Shown one piece after another: positions 34,621 through 43,645 of a stretch of 64,000 nucleotides of DNA. How positions within the stretch are numbered: position 1 is the first letter of the stretch; the number at the start of each line of letters is the position of its first letter. Source of the stretch: Pelodictyon phaeoclathratiforme BU-1 (lineage in GTDB: Bacteria; Bacteroidota; Chlorobiia; Chlorobiales; Chlorobiaceae). Made by a program: the position numbers and the translations under genes. The notes under the pieces are model-generated. The model ran no database searches and had not been told where the DNA came from. It worked only from the letters and a program-made list of their open reading frames with translations. Location: contig NC_011060.1 in NCBI RefSeq assembly GCF_000020645.1, positions 2,308,501 through 2,372,500 on the forward strand, written 5' to 3'.

Positions 34621-36198
34621 TCAATGCTTGAAGTGACGCATTCCGGTAAAGACCATCGCAAGGTTGTTGGCATCGGCTGCTTCAATCACCTCGTTATCGC
34701 GAATGGAGCCACCAGGCTGAATGACTGCGGTAACACCAGCTTCGGCAGCGGCAAGCAGGCCATCAGCGAAGGGGAAAAACGCATCCGAAGCAACAACCGA
34801 TCCATGCAGGTCGAGACTAACTTCAGAGGCCTTCCAACGTGCAATTTTGGAGGAGTCAACGCGCGACATCTGTCCAGCGCCGACGCCGTATGTCTGACGA
34901 TTCTTGACATAGAGAATGGTGTTCGACTTGATATGCTTGCAGATTTTCCAGGCAAACATCAGGTCGGCAATCTCCTCTTCTGTCGGCTGCCGTTTGGTTA
35001 CAACCGTCAGATCCTCTTTTGCAACGATTTTGCTGTCACGTTCCTGAACAAGCATCCCGAACGGGGTTGACTTGAACTCCCAGCCACCTTTGGGCAAAGC
35101 GTTCGTCTGCAGCACCAGCCTGCGATCTTTTTTCTTCATCAGCATCTCAAGCACGCCATCCTCAAAAGCGGGAGCAATGAGAATCTCGGTGAAAATTTCA
35201 TTGACCGCCTTTGCTGCCTCCATATCGAGAGGACGGTTAAAGGAGATAATTCCACCAAAAGGAGCCTGGGTATCGGTTGAAAATGCCCTGCGGTAGGCTT
35301 CGGCAAGGGTCGGGGCCTGAGCGACACCACAGGGGTTGGTGTGTTTGACAATGACCACTGTCGGCTCCTCTCCACGGAACTCCTCAATCAGGGAGACTGC
35401 TGCAGCGATGTCGAGCATATTATTGTAGGAGAGCTCCTTGCCATGCAGCTTCTCGAAAAAGTCGCCAAAGGAGCGTGTTCCGTTCTCATCGGTCAGGCGG
35501 TAAAGCCCTGCGCTCTGGTGCGGATTTTCACCGTAACGCATATCGAGCTCACGCTCAAGAGTGACCGTCATCTTTGAGGCCGCACCCTGCTGCTCTCCTG
35601 CGACTGCTCCGGCAAGGTAAGAGGCAATGGCACGGTCATAACGGGAGGTGAGTTCAAATACTTTCAGGGCAAGCGTCAGACGGGTCGTTCTTTTTGTCGC
35701 ACCGTTATGCTCACGCATCTCCTGCAGCACAAGAGCGTAGTCGGCACTATCGGTTACCACCGTTACCGATTCGTTGTTCTTGGCTGCACTGCGCAGCATG
35801 GATGGACCACCAATATCAATATTCTCTATAGCATCCTCGAAGGTTACATCCGGCCTTGCCACTGTAGCCTCGAAAGGATAAAGGTTGACGACAACAAGAT
35901 CAATGAAGCTGATACCGTTCTCCGTAGCCTGTTTGACATGCTCCGGATTCTCCCTTACGGCAAGCAGTCCACCATGTATTTTCGGGTGCAGGGTTTTGAC
36001 CCGTCCATCCATGATTTCCGGAAATCCGGTAATGGTGGAGATGGAGGATGCGCTGACTCCTGAATCCTGAAGCGACTTCAAGGTACCCCCTGTTGAGAAA
36101 ATTTCAACGCCCATGCCACTCAACTCCCGGCAAAATTCAACAATACCGGTTTTATCAGATACAGAGACCAGCGCCCGCTTGATGACAGGATCAGACAT
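34621..36198 (-). CDS. purH: bifunctional AICAR formyltransferase/IMP cyclohydrolase
   Basis: A 525-residue enzyme for the last two steps of IMP synthesis. The N-terminal MGS-like cyclohydrolase domain has VSVSDKTGIVEF, STGGTLKSL and DGRVKTLHPKIHGGLL; the C-terminal AICARFT domain has RYGENPHQSA, YNNMLDIAAA, VIVKHTNPCGVA and the end FPFADGLLAAAEAGVTAVIQPGGSIRD...VFTGMRHFKH. Full length. It works with purN (48719) and purF (54023) in the same pathway. Confidence 0.97.
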   Translation of the reverse strand: MSDPVIKRALVSVSDKTGIVEFCRELSGMGVEIFSTGGTLKSLQDSGVSASSISTITGFPEIMDGRVKTLHPKIHGGLLAVRENPEHVKQATENGISFIDLVVVNLYPFEATVARPDVTFEDAIENIDIGGPSMLRSAAKNNESVTVVTDSADYALVLQEMREHNGATKRTTRLTLALKVFELTSRYDRAIASYLAGAVAGEQQGAASKMTVTLERELDMRYGENPHQSAGLYRLTDENGTRSFGDFFEKLHGKELSYNNMLDIAAAVSLIEEFRGEEPTVVIVKHTNPCGVAQAPTLAEAYRRAFSTDTQAPFGGIISFNRPLDMEAAKAVNEIFTEILIAPAFEDGVLEMLMKKKDRRLVLQTNALPKGGWEFKSTPFGMLVQERDSKIVAKEDLTVVTKRQPTEEEIADLMFAWKICKHIKSNTILYVKNRQTYGVGAGQMSRVDSSKIARWKASEVSLDLHGSVVASDAFFPFADGLLAAAEAGVTAVIQPGGSIRDNEVIEAADANNLAMVFTGMRHFKH

Positions 36199-36535
36199 TT
36201 GCAGAAAATTTATTTATTGATCGTTCGTTTTAAAGCTCTTCGGTAAAGCGGGAATTTAAGAAAAAATCTCCAATTATTTGAGGGCGATCTGCTCCGGGAG
36301 AAGCCGAAACCGCACAGAGATGCTTTCATAAAAGACGGGAAAGCCAGAGGTTGAGAGCATCATATTACGGAGTAAAATTTCGTGCTATCGCTCCTCTTCA
36401 GTTGCACCATGCGTGTGATGCTTTCCCCCCCAGGCGATGAAACCCGTCAACGTCCGGGGAGGTGATGCAAGATTCACGGAACAGAAAGTAACCTATCCCG
36501 CAACGAAAGGGAGTCGAGGGAATAAAAACAGCGGC
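36199..36535. other. 337-base spacer upstream of purH
   Basis: No open frame stands out. Between about 36426 and 36465 CCCCCC/GGGGAGG-type runs could pair, so a structured leader or small RNA is possible, but I match it to no known riboswitch. The purH promoter should be in this stretch. Confidence 0.3.
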
Positions 36536-37144
36536 CTATGCGTAAATTGGCAAGTTACCAGCCACGCGGGTTCTCAACTCGGCCAGCATCTCCGACTCCT
36601 TCATTTTAGACGCCCAGGCAGGGCGAAGCTGAAAGTGCGGCTCATCGACAATTGTTTTCCAGTTTCCTCCCCACTCTAATCCGAGGTCTGTGCCAATAAC
36701 ACCCACAGCCTTGTACTTTGGTGAATCACCGAGATACTTGTTTCCCTCAAAAACCCCGATATCAAATGCAATGCCGAAGTTGTGATTTGAGAAGCCCCCT
36801 TTGGCGTTGGTAACTTTATTCCCCGGCACCGTTCGACCTTGCGCGTACAAGGCATCTTGTTCTGCATAGGTCCTGAAACCACAGATTATCTTTATGCTAA
36901 TTCCGCTCAAAGCGGCTTTCTGGACAAGAGCACGCGCTAATGGTTGTACCTGGGGCAACAGTGTTGCGATGACCTTTTCACTTCTTTGATCGACTGGGGC
37001 TATATCGGGCACTGGCGGAGCATCAGGAAGTGTGGGAGTGACAATATTCTTGTAAATGGCACTCCAGGTTTCCGGTCCAGCCTTGCCATCGGCATCAACA
37101 CCCAAAACTTTTTGTACCTCGGTGATCAGCTCTTCGATTTTCAT
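36536..37144 (-). CDS. M15-family peptidoglycan peptidase with N-terminal binding domain
   Basis: A 202-residue endolysin-like enzyme. Residues 1-30 look like a peptidoglycan-binding segment (VDADGKAGPETWSAIYKNI). The M15/VanY-type L-alanyl-D-glutamate peptidase follows: SIKIICGFRTYAEQDALYAQG, the zinc ligands in SNHNFGIAFDIGVF and EPHFQL near the end. No signal peptide. ATG 37144 is preceded by a very strong ribosome site (GGAGGAAAG); an upstream extension is out of keeping with the family. The next gene upstream on this strand also encodes a cell-wall hydrolase-like protein, so the pair may act together. Confidence 0.85.
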   Translation of the reverse strand: MKIEELITEVQKVLGVDADGKAGPETWSAIYKNIVTPTLPDAPPVPDIAPVDQRSEKVIATLLPQVQPLARALVQKAALSGISIKIICGFRTYAEQDALYAQGRTVPGNKVTNAKGGFSNHNFGIAFDIGVFEGNKYLGDSPKYKAVGVIGTDLGLEWGGNWKTIVDEPHFQLRPAWASKMKESEMLAELRTRVAGNLPIYA

Positions 37145-37281
37145 CTTTCCTCCTGTAACAGTTATGGAAGTGGGAAATGGAAACTGTGAGCGCTTGCCCC
37201 ATTGAAACCAATCCGTAGCCGGAATAGAAATGAAGACGCTCAGTTCATCAATAATACGGCACAAAACAGACAAATACTACA

Positions 37282-39225
37282 TCACACCGTAAAACGGTCG
37301 AAAAGCTTGAGACGCCAACCCTGCTGCCAGAGCACATCGTAGCGCGCCCGCAAGTCGGCATACTCCCAACCATGAACCCATAGTTCCAGCTCCTTCGTCT
37401 GACGCCACACGGCCGTTATCTTCGTTCCACCTGAGTTGCAGGTCGAAATGAACTTGAGCCTCCAGCCACCTGACCAGAGCTCGTCGTAGCGTGCCTTGAA
37501 CTGTGCAAATGTTGCTCCGTATATCTGGTATTCACCCTCCTTCGAAGGCTCCCAGGCGGCCGTATAACTGAGCGTACCGTTGACGTCGATGACATCAATC
37601 AGTTTTAACCGCCAGCCCTGCGGCCACAACTCATCATAGCGTGCGCGGTAACTCGCATAAGAGGCATCATAGATCTGATACTCGCCGCCCGTTTTGGGGG
37701 CCCAAACAGCCGTGTAGCGGATTTGTCCACCAATCACATATCGCGTCAGGAGCTTTAATCGCCACCCCTTTGCCCACAGTTCGTCATAGCGTTTGCGGTA
37801 ACTTGCATAAGAGGCGTCATAAATCTGATATTCGCCGCCACTGCCCGGGCGCCAAACGGCTGTATAAAGCGGTACATCGTTCACAACGACGATGCTGAGG
37901 CTGTAAAGACGCCAACCCTGCGGCCACAACTCGTCGTACCGTGCACGGTACTTCGCATAGGGCACGTCATACATCTGATACTCACCGGTAGTATTCGGCG
38001 TCCACGCTGCTGTATAGCGAACGGGCGACTTTGGTACCGGATTCCTGACCCATTGGCCCTTCTTGAGGTAACCCCGGATAACATGATGCCAGGTTGCACC
38101 ACTGTCATCAGAATACTCATAGTTACAGAAAGGAAAAGCGATTGTTACAAAGTGAGAACGATCTGCCGTATGCTCCCCGAGGTTCGTCACTGCCTGATGC
38201 AGGTGCGGAGAGCCCGTTCCCGACCTGCCAACCGTCGCCAGATCCGTGCCATAACTCACGTGCTCTCCACTCTTCACTCCGCAGCTATTCTGCTGAAGAT
38301 GCAGGTAGTCGCAGAATTCGGTAGCGCCCTGTTGAATGGTCACAAAATTGGACGGGCCCTGACTCGTGTTTGGCCCACCTTCCCAGACGTGCGCAACCGT
38401 TCCCGGGGAGGAGGCCCTGAAGGTATGGCCATTGATATCACCATCAGGAAACATGAAGTCATAACAGAATGCCGCATAGCCGGAATGGCTGATTGTCGGA
38501 TCGCCGAAAGCTTGCGAGATAGTGACAATACGCCCTTGTTCAAACGGCAGACGCATGTGGCTCACCAGGCTCAACGGCAACAGCTTGCTGTCGGCTGCGT
38601 TGTCACGGCTATTTGAGACCGTTACGTTATGAGCCCCCGGAACACAGGTTACAGGTCGCTTCAACGTCGCTGGAACCGGTTCGCTCACTCCGTCGCCAAA
38701 AATAAACCCTGCCAGCAAATTCACCTCTTTTCCCGTCAGCGTTTTTGCCGCTGCAAGCAGCGCAACCTGAGATGTCGTCAGTGCCGCAGTGAACACCGCC
38801 ACATCGTCTATGAAGCCGTAAAACTGTTGATGAATCTCGTCACTTCTTCCCAGACGGAGTGTGCCACTTGGTTTATTGGACGAGGGAACCGCCAGGGTTC
38901 CTTTCGACACGCCGTCAAGGTAAATGGTGAAAGTCGAACCTTTTCGGACAACCGCGATATGATGCCAGCTCTCCTGAAAACTGGAGGCAACAGGAATATC
39001 GAGCAAACCTGTGCCGATGCGGATTGAGAGCTTATTGTTCCCGCCACGGCCATCACCATTACCAATGAAATAGAGCCCGCTGCCATGAACGGCAAGCAGA
39101 GGGCCATCATAGGCGTTGACAAACTGCATCATGAATCGTACAGCGACAGTGTGGTCACTGGCAAAAAACTCGGAAAAGGCAACAGACGTATCAGCGCAGC
39201 CACCCCACGTCAAACTCAGTGCCAT
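37282..39225 (-). CDS. LamG + M23 peptidase-like + tandem BTRD1 repeats
   Basis: A 647-residue modular protein. Residues 1-180 form a concanavalin/LamG domain (SWHHIAVVRKGSTFTIYLDG, YGFIDDVAVFTAAL). Residues 235-365 resemble an M23 metallopeptidase with HSGYAAFCYDF supplying H and D and SPHLHQAV supplying the H-x-H. Residues 405-647 hold five repeats of about 48 residues with the pattern YTAVW, GEYQIY, RYDELW, GWRL, matching bacterial tandem repeat domain 1. No signal peptide is visible, so export would need another route or cell lysis. A wall-binding/hydrolysing role is inferred from domains. Confidence 0.8.
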   Translation of the reverse strand: MALSLTWGGCADTSVAFSEFFASDHTVAVRFMMQFVNAYDGPLLAVHGSGLYFIGNGDGRGGNNKLSIRIGTGLLDIPVASSFQESWHHIAVVRKGSTFTIYLDGVSKGTLAVPSSNKPSGTLRLGRSDEIHQQFYGFIDDVAVFTAALTTSQVALLAAAKTLTGKEVNLLAGFIFGDGVSEPVPATLKRPVTCVPGAHNVTVSNSRDNAADSKLLPLSLVSHMRLPFEQGRIVTISQAFGDPTISHSGYAAFCYDFMFPDGDINGHTFRASSPGTVAHVWEGGPNTSQGPSNFVTIQQGATEFCDYLHLQQNSCGVKSGEHVSYGTDLATVGRSGTGSPHLHQAVTNLGEHTADRSHFVTIAFPFCNYEYSDDSGATWHHVIRGYLKKGQWVRNPVPKSPVRYTAAWTPNTTGEYQMYDVPYAKYRARYDELWPQGWRLYSLSIVVVNDVPLYTAVWRPGSGGEYQIYDASYASYRKRYDELWAKGWRLKLLTRYVIGGQIRYTAVWAPKTGGEYQIYDASYASYRARYDELWPQGWRLKLIDVIDVNGTLSYTAAWEPSKEGEYQIYGATFAQFKARYDELWSGGWRLKFISTCNSGGTKITAVWRQTKELELWVHGWEYADLRARYDVLWQQGWRLKLFDRFTV

Positions 39226-39295
39226 AGTTCACCTCCCCATGATTTAGTATTGAAATAATCGGCCAGACTTCATTGTTGCAGATTCTCATATCACG

Positions 39296-39769
39296 TCATT
39301 CTCCACAACCAAAAGAGATCCTCTTCTTCATCTCTGAACCACCACCCTTGCCAATTAGTTTTGCTGTGATGGTTACTGGTGCACATCCGGTATCATCAAT
39401 CAGAATGCCATAACAATTGGTTCGATTCTTTTCAAAAAATCCAGGCTTAAATCTCTTTTTTTGAATCGACCGACCATTCATAACGATAACATCCAGAGAT
39501 AGAGCCTCCGCATTTGATTGCCCATTCCCTGAGGCATGTACAAATACCTTTACCAGGGTTTGATTCGATGGACCCTCTGCAGAACCCTCACCGATAACCA
39601 CATTCCGCAAAACAAAATCGGGATTATCAACTATGTTACCGGAAAATGTCGCTTTGTCAGAATAAAAAAGAGCAGCCTCAATTTTTGAAACCTTGTAGAT
39701 GATCCCGGATTGAGCATTACTTTGCCCAGAGAGAAAAACAAACAGCATTGCAAGAAAAAGCACTTTCAT
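39296..39769 (-). CDS. exported hypothetical protein
   Basis: A 157-residue protein with a clear signal peptide (MKVLFLAMLFVFLSGQSNAQ, cleavage likely after NAQ). The mature part is beta-rich with three cysteines (NCYGILIDDTGC and the C-terminal FGCGE), of which two could form a disulfide. No family recognised. Start at ATG 39769; an upstream TTG would add five residues. Confidence 0.6.
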   Translation of the reverse strand: MKVLFLAMLFVFLSGQSNAQSGIIYKVSKIEAALFYSDKATFSGNIVDNPDFVLRNVVIGEGSAEGPSNQTLVKVFVHASGNGQSNAEALSLDVIVMNGRSIQKKRFKPGFFEKNRTNCYGILIDDTGCAPVTITAKLIGKGGGSEMKKRISFGCGE

Positions 39770-39932
39770 TTTCAATCTTACCAATTTTCAAACCGCTGAT
39801 TCATGCTCATTCCCTTGTATCTTCCTGACCTTTCATCGTGCAGTTATACCGTTACAGGAAAAAAGTTAACTGAATTATTAACTCATTATGAGCACCCATT
39901 CATATTTTCAGAAAAGAAAACAAGTGCAGTTG

Positions 39933-40307
39933 TCACTTATTCATACTTATCTGGATTTTCCAGTCTCCCTCTTCCTTGATCAGATCAAATGCCCCATCTT
40001 CAACGGTCGCATCACTATAGGTGACCTTATATTTAACTTTTGCCAGATCACCGGTTATACTTTCTTCAGTATCGATGGATTTGATTCCACCCTTGTTTTT
40101 GATGATACCGACTTGATGAGCCATCATTGAAGGTAATTTCGAACCAAAAGACTGTACGGACTGTTTTGAAAAGAGCTTTGTAGCATTCTCGACCTCTCCC
40201 TTTTCAACATATTGAAAAAAATTCTTCACCACCTTCGAGGGGCTTGGCTTGAACAGGCTGCATCCCACCATTGAAAGCATTACGATGATCAACAAGAGAG
40301 CGGGCAT
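39933..40307 (-). CDS. lipoprotein with DUF4878/NTF2-like domain
   Basis: A 124-residue lipoprotein. The signal MPALLLIIVMLSMVGC carries a lipobox (MVGC), and the mature domain begins SPSKVVKNFFQYVEKGEVENATKLFS, the usual start of DUF4878 (NTF2-like) lipoproteins; it ends in EEGDWKIQISMNK. ATG 40307 lies inside the 3' end of the YiiX-like gene (about 104 bases of overlap), an unusually long overlap that may reflect a deletion joining the two genes. Confidence 0.72.
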   Translation of the reverse strand: MPALLLIIVMLSMVGCSLFKPSPSKVVKNFFQYVEKGEVENATKLFSKQSVQSFGSKLPSMMAHQVGIIKNKGGIKSIDTEESITGDLAKVKYKVTYSDATVEDGAFDLIKEEGDWKIQISMNK

Positions 40308-40827
40308 TCGTGTTTTTTGCCTTGCGATATGCCCACCAGACAAGTTCCGTACAATAAAGCTTATCGTGGTTCGTATTATTCATATCGTAATCATAACGAA
40401 TCCCTTGTTTGAAAAAAGAAACTGCACAATCGACAGCTCTGGATGAAATCTTATCCTTACTTTTTGATAATCGATACAAAGCAAAACCGGATGTTCTTTC
40501 CGGTGATAAAAAATCGCCAAGAAGTTCCATTTTTACAAGCCCATCTTTTGACTCATTACTCTCCGGCAAAATATGGATGACAAAAATATGGCCATGCGAC
40601 TTACAAATAATACCAACATGGGAATAACCAGATTTCGAATCAACAGATACAACAAAAGAACTGGCAATATTGATTCCTCGCTGAAAAATGATATCTCCAT
40701 TGCTGAATTCACGTTCTGCATATAATATTTTTTTATCAACAGCCCGCTCTTGCTGATAAACAGAACCATTACAAAAAAACAGGATAGTCAAAAGTAAAGC
40801 CGACAAGAATAGTGATCGGTAAATCAT
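40204..40827 (-). CDS. YiiX/YebB-like permuted NlpC/P60 hydrolase, altered C-terminus
   Basis: A 207-residue exported protein with signal segment (RSLFLSALLLTILFFCNGS). The permuted papain-like fold of the YiiX/C92 group is seen in FSNGDIIFQRG, SGYSHVGIICKSHG (catalytic H) and KLYCTELVWWAYRKA (catalytic C). After that the frame runs for about 35 residues through DNA that encodes the start of the lipoprotein in another frame, so its natural C-terminus is probably lost. The role, likely peptidase or thioesterase in the envelope, is inferred. Confidence 0.7.
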   Translation of the reverse strand: MIYRSLFLSALLLTILFFCNGSVYQQERAVDKKILYAEREFSNGDIIFQRGINIASSFVVSVDSKSGYSHVGIICKSHGHIFVIHILPESNESKDGLVKMELLGDFLSPERTSGFALYRLSKSKDKISSRAVDCAVSFFKQGIRYDYDMNNTNHDKLYCTELVWWAYRKAKNTNARSLVDHRNAFNGGMQPVQAKPLEGGEEFFSIC

Positions 40828-41186
40828 GTCATAAAATCAGCTTTTGGAGATTACTGACTACTTGTGATTGCAATACAATAAACGATGCATCTATCTTGAA
40901 AAAGATAGCGCATGGCATTGAAAAAGCTCTGTACAGCGAAAATCAGTTCGATCTTCGGTTATCTTCTTCACTTTACAGATGAATAGAAACTAATCACAAC
41001 GTTTAAGGCAAGTTGTTTCAGCTTTCTCATAGGGATCGATATAAAGCAACAAGAATCGTAACAACAAGGCATGTCAGCCAGAAACGCATTGTTCGGCAAC
41101 AAATTACGTTAAAGATATGAAGATTGCGGGCAATAATGAAAAGGCATCTTGCGAAATGGCGTATAATCACACATCATCCCGACTCA
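40828..41186. other. 359-base spacer, no gene seen
   Basis: No open frame, RNA or clear repeat recognised between the YiiX-like gene start and the arylamine N-acetyltransferase stop. A promoter for the minus-strand block to the left is expected near 40830-40900. Confidence 0.3.
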
Positions 41187-41951
41187 TCAGTACCGGAGGG
41201 AAAAGTGCTGCTGCAGTATCGCAGGAATCTCTTCATGCTTGAGTGTCCACCCCTTTGTTTTGCCTTCTGACACGGACTGGAAGCGGTCACCAAAAAGCAC
41301 CTCCTTACCTGAAGGGTTCTGCAGAACGACCATCAGCCACTGGACAAAAATCGAGTCCGGATGGGTCGAGTTCATATAATTGGCCGGTTCAAAATCCACC
41401 CACTCCTGCGGACTGAGATTGAACTCATAGAGATTTTTCGAAGCGCCATCGATAAATGACTGCAAGAGATAGTCCCCTTCCAAGCTTAAGGTCAGTTTGA
41501 ACGTATCGCAATCCTGTCTGATTTCCCGGTCAATCCAGTTCAGATTAACCGGTTCGCGTATGCCGTAGCTGCCGAAACCCAGGTCACAGAGCCATTGTTC
41601 GCCCCCTATGGCAGCAACAATCGCCATATGCGTCTTCGGACGACGGACAGGATAGGTCATCGGACGGGCCGCGACAAATTGATAAGAAAATCCCAACGCG
41701 TCAAGAGCCATGGCAAAGAGGCCATTCACCTCATAGCAGTACCCTCCCCGCTGCCGTTCAACAATTTTACGATAAATCTCTTCTGGTACAAGAGAGACAA
41801 CTTTCCCCTGCTGAACGTCGAGGTTTTCAAATGGCACCGAAAAGAGCTGGCAGCGCATCATGCGTTTCAGTGTAGCAAAATCCGCAGAGGCATCACACTG
41901 AAAACCGATTCTGGAGAAATATGCCTGAAGATCAAAATTTTGAGCTTTCAT
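41187..41951 (-). CDS. nat: arylamine N-acetyltransferase
   Basis: A 254-residue enzyme that moves acetyl from acetyl-CoA to arylamines or related acceptors. The catalytic triad is complete: Cys in RGGYCYEVNGLF, His in PKTHMAIV and Asp in WLCDLGFG; the usual N-terminal FENLDVQQGK is present. ATG 41951 (MKAQNFDLQAYFSRIGF) is preferred to a GTG 15 bases upstream. Physiological substrate unknown. Confidence 0.93.
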   Translation of the reverse strand: MKAQNFDLQAYFSRIGFQCDASADFATLKRMMRCQLFSVPFENLDVQQGKVVSLVPEEIYRKIVERQRGGYCYEVNGLFAMALDALGFSYQFVAARPMTYPVRRPKTHMAIVAAIGGEQWLCDLGFGSYGIREPVNLNWIDREIRQDCDTFKLTLSLEGDYLLQSFIDGASKNLYEFNLSPQEWVDFEPANYMNSTHPDSIFVQWLMVVLQNPSGKEVLFGDRFQSVSEGKTKGWTLKHEEIPAILQQHFSLRY

Positions 41952-42305
41952 AACGAAAAAAGTCACGAGCCCGTTCGGCTATGATGAAATTGCGATCACA
42001 ACAATTTCTGGAAAGATACGATTTCGGTACACGAATCGTTGACTCAACACTCCAAAGTTCAACTGTAGCATTATTTCTTCAGCTCGCCCGGCAAAAATCG
42101 GCAGAGATCCACCATTCCATCTCAATAGCAGTATCACCACTGTGAGGGATAATTCGCTGCCCACCCTGAACGAGGAAACCTATTGGCAGGTAGTGCGGTT
42201 GTAGTGCGTACCGGTAAACGAGACCTGAGTAGCGAGGGTTGTTTATCCGGAAATGGTCGTGAACTCGTAAAGCATCTTAACTCTCCACAAATCACCTTCA
42301 CACTT

Positions 42306-42833
42306 ATGAACTGGAAAGAGCTTCTTGAAACACAACTCGAATCCGCCTTCAAGGTGGCAGAACGACTTGTCAGGCTTCTTGACGAAAAGGATCTCGCATG
42401 GAAACCAACCGACGGCAGCAACTGGATGACGACCGGGCAACTGCTCCTCCATATGGGGAAATCCTGCGGCGTTCCCATCAAAGGATTCGCTACAGGAGAT
42501 TGGGATATGCCAGCCCATAGTGAGATGGACGAGAAGAAAGCTGAAAGGAAAATGCCGCCTCCGGCTGAAGAACTTAAGAGCGTCAGTACCATCGAGGAGG
42601 CCCTTAAACTTCTCACTCTCGACAAAGCCATTGCCTTTGAGACACTGAACCATTGCAGCGAAGAAGAGCTGGAATCAAAACGAACGCCAGCCCCGTGGGA
42701 TCCGACCCCGATAAACCTCGGCTTGCGCATACTGCAGATGATCGATCATTTGAACCAGCACAAAGCACAGCTCTTCTACTACCTGAAGCTGCAAGGCAAA
42801 CCGGTCAACACCTTCCATCTTTACGGCAAGTAG
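42306..42833 (+). CDS. DinB-like (DUF664) protein
   Basis: A 175-residue four-helix DinB-superfamily protein: SNWMTTGQLLLHMGKSCG holds the first metal-binding histidine and LRILQMIDHLNQHKAQLFYYLKL the others. Such proteins are thiol-dependent transferases or of unknown role. ATG 42306 gives the standard N-terminus (MNWKELLETQLESAF). It converges on the decayed toxin gene that follows. Confidence 0.82.
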   Translation: MNWKELLETQLESAFKVAERLVRLLDEKDLAWKPTDGSNWMTTGQLLLHMGKSCGVPIKGFATGDWDMPAHSEMDEKKAERKMPPPAEELKSVSTIEEALKLLTLDKAIAFETLNHCSEEELESKRTPAPWDPTPINLGLRILQMIDHLNQHKAQLFYYLKLQGKPVNTFHLYGK

Positions 42834-42858
42834 CAATACTTGCCGGATGGCAAGCCTG

Positions 42859-43005
42859 CTACATATTCCTGAGCAGACGGTCATAGAGGTCATGAGCTTG
42901 AGGATTGATCTGCCATTGTTCATAAGCTCTGTCTGCACGACACTGTACCTCTTCCGGTAATGCGTCATAGAGTTTCCAGAACTGTGCAGTCGTGACTGAT
43001 TTCAT
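42859..43005 (-). pseudogene. truncated ParE/RelE-type toxin
   Basis: A 48-residue frame MKSVTTAQFWKLYDALPEE... ADRAYEQWQINPQAHDL then YDRLLRNM and a stop. The first 40 residues match the start of a RelE/ParE-like toxin; the conserved catalytic C-terminal half (normally another 40-45 residues) is missing. The ATG overlaps the upstream antitoxin stop (ATGA), the normal operon arrangement. The toxin is therefore very likely inactive. Confidence 0.65.
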
Positions 43006-43313
43006 CCGGGCACAATACCGCCTTTATGATTGAATGACATTGGTCTTGTTTTACCTGCCCGATGTTCGGCCAAAGCTTCACCTGCCATTTTTTCCAGCAA
43101 AGCCTGCGATTCATCCGTTGCCATCAGTGCATCCCATTGCTCATTATCAGCTTCTATCTCCGTGAGACTTTCTTGTTTGATGAGATCCTCACTCAAAATC
43201 TGAGCTTCAAGAAAACGGGCAAAATCGACCAGTTGCTCTACCCGACTGGATGGTAAAACACGCGCAATCCTGATTAACATCTGCTCATAATCCCTGTGCG
43301 TAACTGTATTCAT
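43002..43313 (-). CDS. antitoxin partner of truncated RelE/ParE toxin
   Basis: A 103-residue protein beginning MNTVTHRDYEQMLIRIARVLPSSRVEQLVDFARFLEAQ, a helical DUF2281/antitoxin-like N-terminus, with the acidic, flexible tail expected for an antitoxin and the end SFNHKGGIVPG. It overlaps the truncated toxin by 4 bases. It appears intact though its partner is broken. Confidence 0.65.
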   Translation of the reverse strand: MNTVTHRDYEQMLIRIARVLPSSRVEQLVDFARFLEAQILSEDLIKQESLTEIEADNEQWDALMATDESQALLEKMAGEALAEHRAGKTRPMSFNHKGGIVPG

Positions 43314-43645
43314 AATCTCTCCCTGGTGGGATGCTATCTGATTCGAATATTATTTATTATGGAAATCCCGTTTCTCTTTTTAGAATGCCCGGGAAAAACA
43401 ACACATCACCACAATACAAAACCAAACACAAAACAGCAAGTATTCAGCACGTAATCGCCGCATGAGTCGTTGAAAACTGGTTAAGCCAACAAGCACGATC
43501 AACCTTGCCAAATGGAAGGAAATCCCCAACCCCATCTAAACACTTGGCTGGAAACCACTATTCCTGCATGCCCGGCACCCGTAATACCCGCTTTGGACAG
43601 CAACGATAGATGAGAGACTGAATCTTCATGACATCGAGACGACCT
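43314..43645. other. 332-base spacer, no gene seen
   Basis: No open frame or RNA recognised between the antitoxin start and the geranylgeranyl-reductase-like stop. A-rich and C-rich stretches near 43390-43440 form no clear hairpin. Confidence 0.3.

Noticed and set aside
42837..42852. Hairpin CTTGCC-GGAT-GGCAAG between the DinB-like gene and the toxin remnant
   Set aside because: Stem is short and no T-run follows on either strand; too weak to call a terminator.
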